Below, piece after piece: positions 1 to 10,950 of a DNA stretch of 64,000 nt. The translations under genes and the position numbers were made by a program. The notes below the pieces were generated by a model that saw only the letters and a program-made list of their open reading frames with translations, was not told the origin of the DNA and made no database searches. The first letter of the stretch is position 1; each line of letters opens with the position of its first letter. The DNA is from Scortum barcoo (taxonomy: Eukaryota > Chordata > Actinopteri > Centrarchiformes > Terapontidae): NCBI GenBank assembly GCA_023238725.1, contig CM041534.1:19749803-19813802 (forward strand), given 5' to 3'.

Positions 1-1060
1 AAAAAGAAGAGGTGGAATGAATAAGGGAGGGTTGGTTTTTTTTTTTACGTTTGACATTCTCCCTTGTGTTGTAACACCTTTTTCTTTTATTTTTGATGCT
101 CTCATTGTCTCTTTGTGAGGAGAGATGGATGTGAGCTTTTCAATACCAACATTATCATGATTATGAGCAAATGTACATATATATAATTTAAAGTAGAGTG
201 GTTTATATTTTCTCTTCAAACATCATGAATCTACCTTCATTCCTGACTCAGTTACAGGGTCTGATAGTTCTCCTTAATCCCCAAATTTCCTCACAGTTCT
301 TTGTTTTGAAACTTGACACAGTTCCTAGCTGAGTGAAACATCAACAGGGAGCTTGAAGGGAATTTTAGAACTTGGGGGACTATTGGGTGGGTTAAATAAA
401 CTCAAGAAAAAGCCTCAGTAATTCTCTGAAATAGGTGTGCACTGTAGGTTTTAGCTAATGTTACTCAAACTGGAGAAATTAGAGAGTTTGCTGGGGACTA
501 TTTTCAGCGGTGGATTAATACACATTTGGTTCTCCAGTGAGCATTTAAGACTTATGTGTTGATAGATAAATTTAGCATGCAAAAATGTCCTTTTTTGTGG
601 TTTCAATTCACATATACTTTTACAGTATCATGCTAATGTTTTGTTTTGTTTTGTTTTTTTTACCACACATAAGTATCAGCCCTTGAGTAATGTTTTAGTA
701 TGTAAGTCATGCAAATTGTTTTCTGTATAATGTTATCTTGTTAAAGGTGGAGTCTACAATTCTGGAGAGACCTGGTTAATTTGAACATTTTTAAAGTTGT
801 TTGCTTGTCATTTAACAGACTGATGTGACAGAGCATGAATTCAGATTTTTTACAAGTCGGCATCATGGTGTAATTATTGTAGATATCTATGTATGTGCAT
901 AAAAACATAATATTGCCACTGTATTTATGCCTTATTCCACTTCTTCTTCTTCAGTGTCTCAGAAGTGATTTGGAGGTTATTAAGCTGATTTCCATCCACT
1001 AACTGACAGCAACAACCCACATCCTGGCTTCCAGATAATGCAGATAATACTTTTTCTTGC
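1..1060. other. AT-rich non-coding stretch
   Basis: No gene is visible. It holds short T-runs, a (TTTTG)n-like tract near 640-660 and one copy of a dispersed repeat at 491-550. Confidence 0.6.
491..550. repeat. Dispersed repeat, copy 1 (GGGGACTATTTTCAGCGG family)
   Basis: The block starting TGGGGACTATTTTCAGCGG and running to about 550 recurs at 5451-5510 with only scattered differences, in the same orientation. I know this motif as a recurrent element in fish genomes but cannot name the family. Confidence 0.65.
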
Positions 1061-1400
1061 TGTTAGCGAATCCGCAAGTCGCGTAAGATTACAACAAGAC
1101 AGTGACGGCTATCAAAAAGGAAATCCCATCTCCTCCTCAGCCTCAGACAGCAGAAGGAGGCAGGGCGAACCGTGGTGGTGGCCTGTCATCTCGCCGGGTT
1201 TTTTGCCCCCGAAGTGACGCATGAGGCGGTGAAGAGCTGTAATTAACGGTCGGAGAACGGAGGCACTCTGAGACTCTGCCCACCGGACAGGCTGTCACAC
1301 ACACACACACACACACACACACCACCTGCTTCAGCCACTCTCCAATTACTGAACTCGGCTGGGGGTTCAGCCACTCCGCCTCAAGGTGTGAGTCTGCGTG
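1061..1400. other. CpG-rich patch, possible conserved element or 5' exon
   Basis: CpG density rises sharply here (CTCGCCGGG, CCCGAAGTGACGC, AACGGTCGGAG) within AT-rich surroundings, and a CA microsatellite sits in its middle. No coding frame is convincing. A weak donor-like AAG|GTGTGAGT lies near 1385 on the plus strand. It may be an enhancer, a non-coding first exon or methylation-free DNA. Confidence 0.3.
1296..1322. repeat. (CA)n microsatellite
   Basis: About 13 uninterrupted CA units inside the CpG-rich patch. Confidence 0.95.
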
Positions 1401-1840
1401 TGTTTGTTTTATTAATATTTTACATAAAGCACAATGTTGTATTTAAGGTCACTGAGATACTCAACAATAACAAGTGTTGATGTTGGAGGGATTTTATATT
1501 TACACAGCAAAAGTGTCAGATGAATTAGTGACTGGTGTCACGGGGTATTTTCCCACTGCTCTCAGTGGTCGTCTCTCAGTGGTGCGGTAACTGAATCACG
1601 ACTGGTTTTGTGCTCCTGATTTCTGCTGATAAATAACTGCAGGTGGATTCATTATATGTTCATGGTCAGCAGTGGACCCAAAATGGAGCCGCTGTAGTGC
1701 AGGATTCGGCCTGCTGTGGATGTCATTAGCTCATCTCTGACTTCGGGACTATCGGGACATCTTACTCATTGTCAATATTTCTGTGTAAATCAGTAATTTG
1801 ATAAATTTGTTATTACAGGTATATTTTGATGGATTATTCA

Positions 1841-2180
1841 GGTTTTATAAAGTCAAATCCACCTTATTATGTGTTATTTCTTCTTGTAGATGTAAATATA
1901 TATGTGGTAATAAGGAATATGATGAATTTCACTGTTGCTTCATTATTAGTATGGATGTGCAGAGCCTATCTGCATGATTAGGATCACAATCAGGGCTGAA
2001 ACTAGCTATATATGGATGGACAAAACATAAAGGTTTTTAACAGCCAAATCCACCTTATTCCACCTCTATTCTTCTTTCTCTTGGAAATATGTGTGTGGGA
2101 ATTTCACTACATTAACTGTAGCTTGTGAAGTTGTGAGCCCATCATGGCCGATCCAGACATACTGTTATGGATCATATCAT
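1841..2180. repeat. Degenerate tandem duplication, period about 190 bp
   Basis: Unit 1 starts at 1841 and unit 2 at 2032. They share CAAATCCACCTTATT, then TTCTTCTT, then GAATTTCACT in the same order, with several small indels between them. Confidence 0.55.
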
Positions 2181-2748
2181 TTTTATGAAGCCATGTCTTT
2201 GTTTGTTCTTTTTTTAAAAACTTAAATGAACATAAACATTTTTCATATGATTACTTGAGATTTCTGACCAAGATATTTACTGAATAACACTTTTTACAGT
2301 TGAAAAATAAAGATGTATGTGCTCTCTGGTGGACAAATGATTTCTAAATTACCTTAAACTTACAGTATTTTGGCATTTCTGTGCTGCATTTCTTGCTGTT
2401 GACATACTCGTCAATATAATGAGCTCAGCTGACAGTCCTTCTGTTACTTGAAAACAGCATTTACATTTCACTGCCTTCTCCATTTTTAAGATGAAGAGAG
2501 ACAACGTGTCCAAACCTCCTCCTCACATCTTACACCAACACTGTAGAAAACTTTACCGTGACAGGAAAAATGTGTTGCACGATGTTTTTTTTTAATGCAA
2601 TGCCATTTAACAGTGTGTATACTATGCATGTGACCACAAACATGGATGTTGATACCCACGGGAAGCTTTACCTTGCCATTACACAGTGGTACGTTGGTGT
2701 GTGAAGCTGCTGAAAAACAGCTAATATAGCCAAAAAACTGTCTTTGCT

Positions 2749-2770
2749 AAAAAAAAAAAAAAAAAAAAAA
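2749..2770. repeat. Poly(A) tract
   Basis: Twenty-two consecutive A residues, followed by a short inverted repeat at 2792-2818. It could be the tail of a retrotransposed fragment, but no flanking target duplication was seen. Confidence 0.9.
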
Positions 2771-3434
2771 GGAGAAAAAGGAGACAGAGCAGGATCATCC
2801 TCTCGTTCAGGATGATCCAAGCTTGAAATAGATGCATCACTCTGCTGATGACACCATCCTGGCAGCCTGGTGATGATGGGGGATGGAGAACCTGCTTCAA
2901 TATTTAGCCTGACATGAAAGTCATCGCTCACGAGAAGGGAAGAGAGGAAAAAAGGAACGTGGGGATCGAGTCAGTGTGAGCTAAAAATGGTCTTTTCTCC
3001 AAAGACATATTCTGTGTTATGCAAGCATCAGAATAACTCATTGAAGGTTTCCTGCTGCATCATATTTCTCTGACAGACACGGCAGCAGAAAGCCACAGTC
3101 AGAGCATTGCACAGAAAACGTATTGCAGATTGTAAACGATTTACAGGCAGATTTTAGACCTGCTTTTTTTTCGTAAAACATAATGGTAACTGATTCAGTG
3201 TGAGAATATTTACTGACACATATTTGCTCTCCTACTCAGCTACATTTTCCCTCATTGGAGTGAATTTACCTGATCCTGACCTCAAGTCTTTTGATGCATC
3301 TTGTCATTCAAATGAAAATCAAATTATTTACTCATTTAAAATGTAAGTATCTGGTTTGTTAGTTATTGTGCTGTCACTCCTCTCCCACCTCCACATACCC
3401 CCCCTGCATGAAAGATTATCAGCTTATTTCTGCA

Positions 3435-3850
3435 GACCAGAAACAGAGAAGACATGTAATTATAAAATCACTACTTTATAAAGAGACTAGAAAATGAAAA
3501 CGGTTAGTTCAGAGTGAAATATCTCAATTAAATATTGATTTAGCAGCTTAGCACATTGAAAGTGTGCTAAATGCTTCATTGACTAATTGATTGATTGATA
3601 TAAGATTATCAATCACGGCTTATGTGTTTTAATTCAGTTAAGCACATCAAATTATTGCTGCAGGGATGATTATGGTAATAACTGTATTATTTTATAAGAG
3701 CTAAATTCTTTTATTCCCATCTATCTACCATGAACTATTTTAATGTAAAACACTAATTATTTAATTATTATATTTTTCAAATGTGAGGACCAGAAACAGA
3801 GAAGACATGTATTGATAAAATCAAAACTTTACTAGACTAGAAAAAGAAAA
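3435..3850. repeat. Direct repeat pair around 3.44 and 3.79 kb
   Basis: GACCAGAAACAGAGAAGACA at 3435 recurs at 3788, followed in both by ATAAAATCA, an ACTTTA and AGACTAGAAAA. The copies are about 65 bp long and 353 bp apart. Confidence 0.7.
3662..3789. repeat. Repeat shared with 6150-6298, copy 1
   Basis: AGGGATGATTATGG, then TTATTATTTTA-like sequence, then CTTTTATTCC and finally TTTTTCAAA-GTGAGGA occur in this order here and again at 6150-6298. Confidence 0.55.
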
Positions 3851-5450
3851 GAATCTTGATTAGATATTGATTGACAGAGGAGAAACCTGAATGACTTTTT
3901 CTCTGGGACCACCAGCAGTTCATTTATCCAACACTTTCCAGTTTCCCTCTTCGTATAATTAATTCTTTCTTTTCAATCTGCTCCAGATCCATCAGACTGG
4001 ATCAAAGCCTGCCTTTGACCTTTGCTCTCCTTTTTGCAATTTGCCTTCATTGTCTCACAAACTTTGTTTTTATTGGACCTGCTGTGTGAGCATTAAATGG
4101 TTAATGGACGAGTTTCCATCCAAGTATGTCACCAAATTTAACAGACTTTTAAGAAAATGACCAAAGGAAAATGTGAATGATCCACTACTACAATTATTAG
4201 GATTTCATTAATTCAGATAAATGATGGTGATTCTCCAGTCACATGACATCATTAAACCAGCACTAATTGAAGTTTAAACACTGGAAAATGGTGAGGTAAT
4301 ATGTTAGATTCATGTATTAATGTGAGGAAGGGTACAGCGTCCTCATTACTCCACACAGATCTGATGTTTTCAGATTTTCACTTCATGCATGCAACAAATT
4401 TACTCCTCAGCCATAAATAAAAACTTTTTTTGCAGCATTTTGAGATATTTTTTGTTGGGTGTTTGGGTTATTAGATTCTTATTCTACCAAACACTGTCGA
4501 CTGGATAATAAAGTAAAAACAAAGAGAGTTCGGTCTGATTATCGGCTGCAGTTGAGTTGAATTATCTTTGAGGTAAAGAAGAAAAGCAAAGCTGGCTTTC
4601 CATCTGTAATCCATCCAATAGTTTTGTTTTGTGGTGCTCTTGCGGCGTTAACCAACAGAGGTGTAAAGCCTTTCAGCCTGAACTTTGTGGCTCCATGTGA
4701 ACCCTTTCTCTCCCCGTCAGGACTCAGCTGCAGTCCAGTTTCTATGACGCAGGCTGAGGGATAAATGAAAAGAGGCTGCCAGCATTTTTTTGTGCAGTTT
4801 CGTTGGCTGAAAACTGGAGTCCATTTCCTCTACTGAGCGGCGCAGTGGACGGGACCTGACGCAGACGCCGGTGGACGCCCTGTGGTCAACACTTCCAGCT
4901 GGAGTTAAAAGCTTTTGTATAGGCGGAGAGCTTTTATAACCACGTGCTGCACCTCCATCACTCCTGCAATCCTCGCTCTCTCTTCCATCAACGTACCTGT
5001 TGTCACCCTTACTTCCTTACTTTTTGTTGTGTAACCTTCTCCATTTCCTTCGCTCCTCTTTTTTCCTCCTCTTCACTTGCTATTCCCGTTTCTTTCTTTC
5101 ATCTTAATCAATATATCACAACATCTTCCTTTCTAGTATCTAAAAAGCTCATTTCACATTGTTTCAGCAAAAACATTTGACCAATAATAGTACACTACAG
5201 AGAAGGTGTAATCCACATTGACTTCAAATCACATGAACATCCTGCCGTCTACATGTTGGGATGCTATTTACATCAATACGATTGATGAAACCACCACTTT
5301 AACTATAAGCTTTTAAAATGCTTCTTCAGTGGCTCAGTCCTGCACTTTCATGAAGCTCATCAACAAATGAAATAAAAAAAGACCCAAACCAACAACATGT
5401 TCGTCTCCCATCTCCAAGGAGGAAGGAATAGGAGGAAAATGTCCATTTGT

Positions 5451-5560
5451 TGGGGACTATTTTCAGCGGCGGATCAATCCACATGTGGTGCTTGAGTGAA
5501 TATTTGGAGCTGTAAGATGATGTCACCGAATGCTGCAGTGTTGATGACTGATGTGTTTTT
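5451..5560. repeat. Dispersed repeat, copy 2 (GGGGACTATTTTCAGCGG family)
   Basis: Longer copy of the element at 491-550. After the shared core it continues through AGCTGTAAGATGATGTCACC and GCTGCAGTGTTGATGACTGA, which I associate with the fuller fish repeat. Confidence 0.65.
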
Positions 5561-6149
5561 AATAATTGTTGGAATAAGTTACAATTATTTATTCAAATAT
5601 TTAGAACATTTAACGTGACCCTGATTTGGTTTATTTGATGTTTTCAGCTGATTTACAAACTGTTTCTCAGCCTGCTCCGGTGCTCGTTTCTTCTTTAAAC
5701 AGTTGAAATCAACACATATTAAAGCAGCGGTGCCATTTCTCTTCTCAGGTCGACGATTCCTCCCTCCCTTCCTCCCTCCCATGGCTGAGTGCAGGCTATT
5801 GATTGGCTCTGTCAATACAGGCCTGCCTTTTAACTCGGTTAGCTTTGTTTATGGCTCGACTTAAACGCCCGCTGCTGCTCGGAGGGGAAAAACAACAGAG
5901 GACATCTGCGTCCCCTCGTTTCTCTGAAGAGGTTGTCATTTTATTAAGAAGACTGCTCGACAACAGCTGAAAAATCGAATTACTTTACTATTTTATTAAG
6001 TTTTATTTCTTTAATATCTTGTCAGTCTGAGAAATCTGTGGCTTTGTGAGTATGTTTTTTTTTTTTTTGGGTGGAATTATAATTTAGATGAGCTAAACTG
6101 ATTACTGACAGATTATTCATAAATGGTTTTTTTTGCTGCCAGGAAAAGT

Positions 6150-6298
6150 AGGGATGATTATGGGGATTTTTATTATTTTACAGGAGTTCAAAACTTTTAT
6201 TCCTATCCATACATCCATCAGTTGTTTTAAATACAAACCCTACCCTACCCTACAAACCATACATATTTAATCTATTCCAGTTTTTCAAAAGTGAGGAT
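6150..6298. repeat. Repeat shared with 3662-3789, copy 2
   Basis: This is the second copy of the block described at 3662. It contains a local CCCTACCCTACCCTAC run at about 6239-6254 that copy 1 lacks. Confidence 0.55.
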
Positions 6299-7274
6299 TT
6301 GAAGCTTTTCTATTACACAGAACATTTTTGTATTGGGACAAGATCCTTTAAGATGTCATCTTGAGTAGTTAAGGTGAACATTTTTAATTTTCTTTTTTTT
6401 TTTACATTTTATCAGTTATTCATCAAAATAATACTCACTGCAGGTTAGTTTGACACGTATTTGCTTCAGCACTGGGTCTGATTGAATTCCACCGTCTGTG
6501 TAGCTGTTTGTTGGGTTTGTTCCTCCTCTACATCAGTCAGACGCCTCCAGCTGCACTTTGCTGTGACATTCGGCCTCTCGTTGTCTCCGTCTAATCCATT
6601 TTATAAAATGTGTCTCCCAGTGTCCCCAGCAGGGCTACAAACTGGACCTTTAACTAGCGGCCCCTCGCAGAGATAACACACACTCCTGCTGCTTCCAAAG
6701 CCACAGAATCTGAAAACGGCTGGAAGTGTGTCTTGTGGTCGATTCTGCTGAACAGAGCAGAGTTTAATAACCGGCACTGCAGGAGAGACGGACCCTTAAA
6801 AATACTGCAGGACGGATGCAGAGTGCAAACGAGTAAATATCACAGAGCAGGAAGCAGCAGGGACACAGAGAGCACAGAGAGAATAAAGCTAAAGAGATTT
6901 CTAAAACTTGTGCAGCCTCTGTGGTGAGCCAAGAAAGAAAAAGGTCTGGTGGAAACTGTAAATTAAAAGGTCAAAGGCTCTACCGAGGCTCGTATCTGAC
7001 TCATAAACATCCCAGCATGCAACAGTGCTGTTGTTTAAACAGCCAAACAATTGCGCCGATTGTGCAGACAAAACAAGTTTCAACTGTGAAACGTTATTTT
7101 CTTCAGATAAACACATCTGCGGTGTGAAACCGTTTTCCACACATTCCTATTCGGAGATAAGCTCACATGATTTGATTGTTGTGGGCAAATTATTTAAACA
7201 GAGCCGGTTTGGACACATGCTTCAGCTCTCAGCTTTATCATATGTGATCAGGCTTCAATTCTGCTCACAGTTTT

Positions 7275-7420
7275 CACTTTATTAGGTACATTTAGCTAAA
7301 ACTAAAGCAGTCTAATACAACAGTCCTGCAGTGAAAACTCCATCATAACCATCATGAAGTGCGGATTTATTGTTATCTTAGACTGCATCAGTTTTATCTA
7401 CATGTACCTGTTAAACTGGT
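7275..7420. repeat. Small inverted-repeat element (TTATTAGGTACA ends)
   Basis: The left end reads CACTTTATTAGGTACA and the right end ATGTACCTGTTAAACTGG, imperfect reverse complements. An internal CAACAGTCCTGCAGTGAA-like core is familiar from a common teleost element. No coding capacity. Confidence 0.6.
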
Positions 7421-8353
7421 TTTAACATTATCTCTTTCAAAATCCGATACCCGTTGGAGCAAACACAAGTGACCACTCATTGTTCTTGTTGTCCCTACAT
7501 GGTCTCTCACAAGCTGCATTTCGGCCCCGTCAGATCACTTATCGCTATTTAGCTTCAACAGTTACGAATAACTTGAGATCTGTGCTCGGCATCTGTTTGC
7601 AGATAAAGCAGGAACACAACACAAGTCTGAGTGGCAGCCTAATTAATGTTCACAACCTGTAGTTAGAACCTGAACATGAATTTCTGAGCAGCAGAACATG
7701 AAGCTTAACCATCGCAGTCCCTGAAAGTCTCCTAAGAGCTTCGAATCTTGATGTACTGCACACTTTCTTACTCTTACCCAATTTTTTTTCACATTTCACT
7801 GATAAGATTAAGTTGTGTATATTTAAGTCATGTTATATTTCTCGATCTTGCAGCAGCAGCTCGAGCAAAACCTCATAAAGACCCCCTGAAATCAGTCTAT
7901 CCAAACATTTCCAAAAAACTCCACACCCTCGGCTTTCACTGGGATCCAGCGAGCTTCAAAAGACCCTCTGATGTAATCTTCAGCTGTGACAGCGATAATT
8001 CAGCTTAAACTCCACCCAAACAAATACAGGAAGGTCTCACTCTCACATTTGCACTCGCTGTGGAGGTTTCTGTGTGGTTTTGTTTTTGTTTAAATGAACA
8101 AAATGCCTTACCTGATAGGATCAGACAGCATCACAGGAGGAGATTCAGACATGGAAGACAGGAGAGAGAGAAGGGAGAGGAGCAAATTTAGTAAACTTTG
8201 ACACTGCATTGTACCAAAAAATACTTTATAATGAAGTATTTATTACACATTCGACTTTCAGCAAGCAAGTACCAAACTTTACTCCTATATTTGCTTATAG
8301 TGATTCAAGGAGTTTCACTTTCACTCTCATCTTGAAATTAACAAAACCTAGTC

Positions 8354-8529
8354 TTAAAGGACCATTGTGTAGATTTAGAGGGATCTATTGACATACATTT
8401 GATGTAATATTCATAATTGTGTCATCATTAGTGTATGATCACCACAAACTAAGTGATGAGGGGAGAGGTGATCAGTTATCGACAACCTCACTGTTAGATG
8501 CCACTAAATCCTGCACACTGGTGCTTTAA
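8354..8529. mobile_element. MITE with inverted termini flanked by TTAA
   Basis: The left terminus AGGACCATTGTGTAGATTTAG and the right terminus, reverse-complemented AGCACCAGTGTGCAGGATTTAG, form an inverted repeat of about 21 bp around a non-coding core. TTAA lies directly outside both ends (8354-8357 and 8526-8529). The termini match a very common teleost non-autonomous element. TTAA target sites suggest mobilisation by a piggyBac-type transposase, which is inference. Confidence 0.75.
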
Positions 8530-9423
8530 ATGCCCAAATTTTAAAATGCTGCCTGATCAGAGGTGCAAAAATGTGGAAAACAACTGGTATTTCCTTAAAA
8601 TTATGCCGTCTGTGTCTTATAAAATTTGAATTAGCAGCCCCTTAACCATTAAGTGAATGAAGATGTAAGGTTGTAGGTCGCTGTGGCAGTCAGGCTGGTT
8701 AAAAAAGGGCACATATGATGCTATGATGTGCTGGTAAGTATTATACATCATAAGATACTAGATTATATGTCTGACCTGCATCTGAATTATATTACTACTA
8801 CTACCTAATACAGGAAAACATTTATTCTCCCGTTGAGAACCAAAAGAAGCGTTTCATTCATTAGTTAATGAATCAAAAATCGGATGGACAGAAATCCCCC
8901 ATCCAAACCAGCAGGATTACTGAGGCCTGTTGACAGAGATTTTGTAATTCTAATGGTTAAGTGAAATTAAATTAAGCCTCTAATGAAGCAGAGACTATTG
9001 GTTCTTCCTCTCATTAACAGTAAACGATTGTTCCAGAGGCCAAACAGACTCGATATGGTGGAGTCAGCATTAAGTGTGTGTCCAGTTGGCATCTTTTTCA
9101 GGGAACCAACTGTTTTTTTTCAATCGCATCAATTAATTTAGAGAGCGTGAATCATGTTGCCTTGCAGGACAATGCAGTTTCTATTCCTTTGTTATTATTA
9201 TTTTTTTTTTTTTGCCTCAGAGCTATTCGGATACATAATCATTCAGAGAGGCCTCCAATGTCAACTCTAGCAAACAGACCAATCACATTACGGCAGGCAG
9301 GAGTTGAAAGCCGGTTGATGAATGAGGAATACTTATATATATTATATTGGCTGGCATTTCTTTTAATGTGTGGTTTATTTGACTTCATGTCATCCAGCTC
9401 CTGTGTTAGTGATTTAATACATT

Positions 9424-9640
9424 TAATCAACATAATGAGGAAGCAATTTTAAAGTCTGAAAGTCCACCCATGGCTACTAAAAGCTTGTTGACAGTGTTTA
9501 TCGGTGTGTACTGACACTAAAAGAATGTGGTAAAGGTCAGAGAAAGATTGTGGTCTTGGCTAAATACTTGAAAAAGTTACCCATGACTAGAGGCACAAGG
9601 CCAGAGTTGAATACTTTTTTTAATATTTAAGTGTTTTAGT
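9424..9640. repeat. Dispersed repeat, copy 1 (AATCAACATAATGAGG family)
   Basis: AATCAACATAATGAGGAA at 9424 recurs at 23626. Both copies continue through a GTCTGA-containing part, a GAAAGAT-TG-GGT part and CATGACT/GTGACTC. The 9.4 kb copy is the more diverged and shorter one. Confidence 0.55.
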
Positions 9641-10659
9641 CATCTAAAGTGAAGCGAAGAAAACAAGCATTACGGGTAAACATAAACCGTCCTCTAAAAC
9701 TAATTTGGTAAAACCATTTATGGGTAAATTTCCAGGAAACAGGGTTGCACAGTCCTGATGGCTATCAGAAGGAACTCAAGGAGAACAACAAGGAAATTAT
9801 TATAATATGCACCATCTTAGATTTCACAAGAGTTGAAGTGACTTTAATTCAAAATCATCCACTTTTCATCAGAGATTAGCTGCTCAGAAGTCTTCCTTTT
9901 CCGAATTTATATTTTTCAGCAACATTAAAGTCCTTGAGGAAAACAGTCATTTGACCACAATTAATGAATAACTTCACGTCTGTAATTACAGAAAACAGCT
10001 TCACAAACTAAACATACAGACATACGGGGGGGAAACGGTGATGTGTAAAACTAAATTGCAGCTACAGGAAAGAGAAGAGATGACTCTGCTCTGCTGAGAA
10101 GAACAGAGTCATCACAGCGACTCTGATTTCATTCTGACTTCCCTTTGTCGAGCAGCCAAGAGGCTTTATTGTGCGCCTCAGAAATAAAGTAACGGCACTG
10201 GCACGGCCCTAAAGGAAATCTGGAAATAAGCTGCACTGACTCCCAGAGTAAATGTGGGTGGATCATCAGCGACAGAGCGGCCTGCTGAGTGGGAGGAACT
10301 GCTCAAAGATTACAATATCTGTCTTAAATCAGCCTTTGTACTGCTTATTCATCCACAATAAGAGACTTACTGGAAGCCCGTATTAACCTGTTTCATCTCT
10401 AAATATAAAGTTATTACTTTGTGAAAACATAAAAGACTCTAAACCGCATTATAATGTCACATCTTTCTTACAGTTAAGAGAAGTAAAACCACAGCAATAT
10501 GTTTCATAGTCAACGATTTAATTAAATGGACTGTTTGAGGGAAATTGTGTTACTTATTTCTCTTTACAAAAACTTAGATGAACTCAATCAGTGGATGTCT
10601 ATGGGATCCAGTAGCAGTCTACGTGTTAACCAGGCATACAGACATTTTCACAAGAACAC

Positions 10660-10797
10660 ACAAAATGCTAACAATCCTAACGAGCTAATTAGCAAAAAAG
10701 TGCAGCAGAGGCTGATGGGAAAGTTAACAAATTTTCTCTCAGTCCATCCAATAGTTGTTGAGATATTTCAGTCTGGACCAGACCAACCTTTCAATCC
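10660..10797. repeat. Dispersed repeat fragment (TTGAGATATTTCAGTCTGGACC family)
   Basis: CCATCCAATAGTTGTTGAGA followed by TATTTCAGTCTGGACCAGAC matches the end of a widespread teleost repeat, and the preceding AATGCTAACAATCCTAACGA fits the same element. Related fragments lie at 36495-36600 and 54360-54770. Confidence 0.7.
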
Positions 10798-10915
10798 CTA
10801 AAGGAAATGTGGTTCAGTGGTTACAGCTACTCAAATGTGACCATTTGTCGCTTTTCTCAGTTTTATGTGATTGTAAACTGAATTTATTTAGGTTTCTTGA
10901 AGAAAACAAGACAAG

Positions 10916-10950
10916 CAAACCTGAGGGACAAGCAATGTCCCTCAGGTTTG
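10916..10950. repeat. Perfect 15-bp hairpin
   Basis: CAAACCTGAGGGACA is followed by the 5-nt loop AGCAA and then by its exact reverse complement. The stem is too short for a microRNA precursor. Confidence 0.9.

Larger units (their letters stand above)
1401..7270. other. Non-coding stretch with local duplications
   Basis: Apart from the repeats listed separately nothing gene-like was seen. Slightly GC-richer parts lie at 4630-4950 (including a CACGTG E-box near 4941) and 6480-6930, without convincing coding frames or paired splice sites. Confidence 0.5.
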
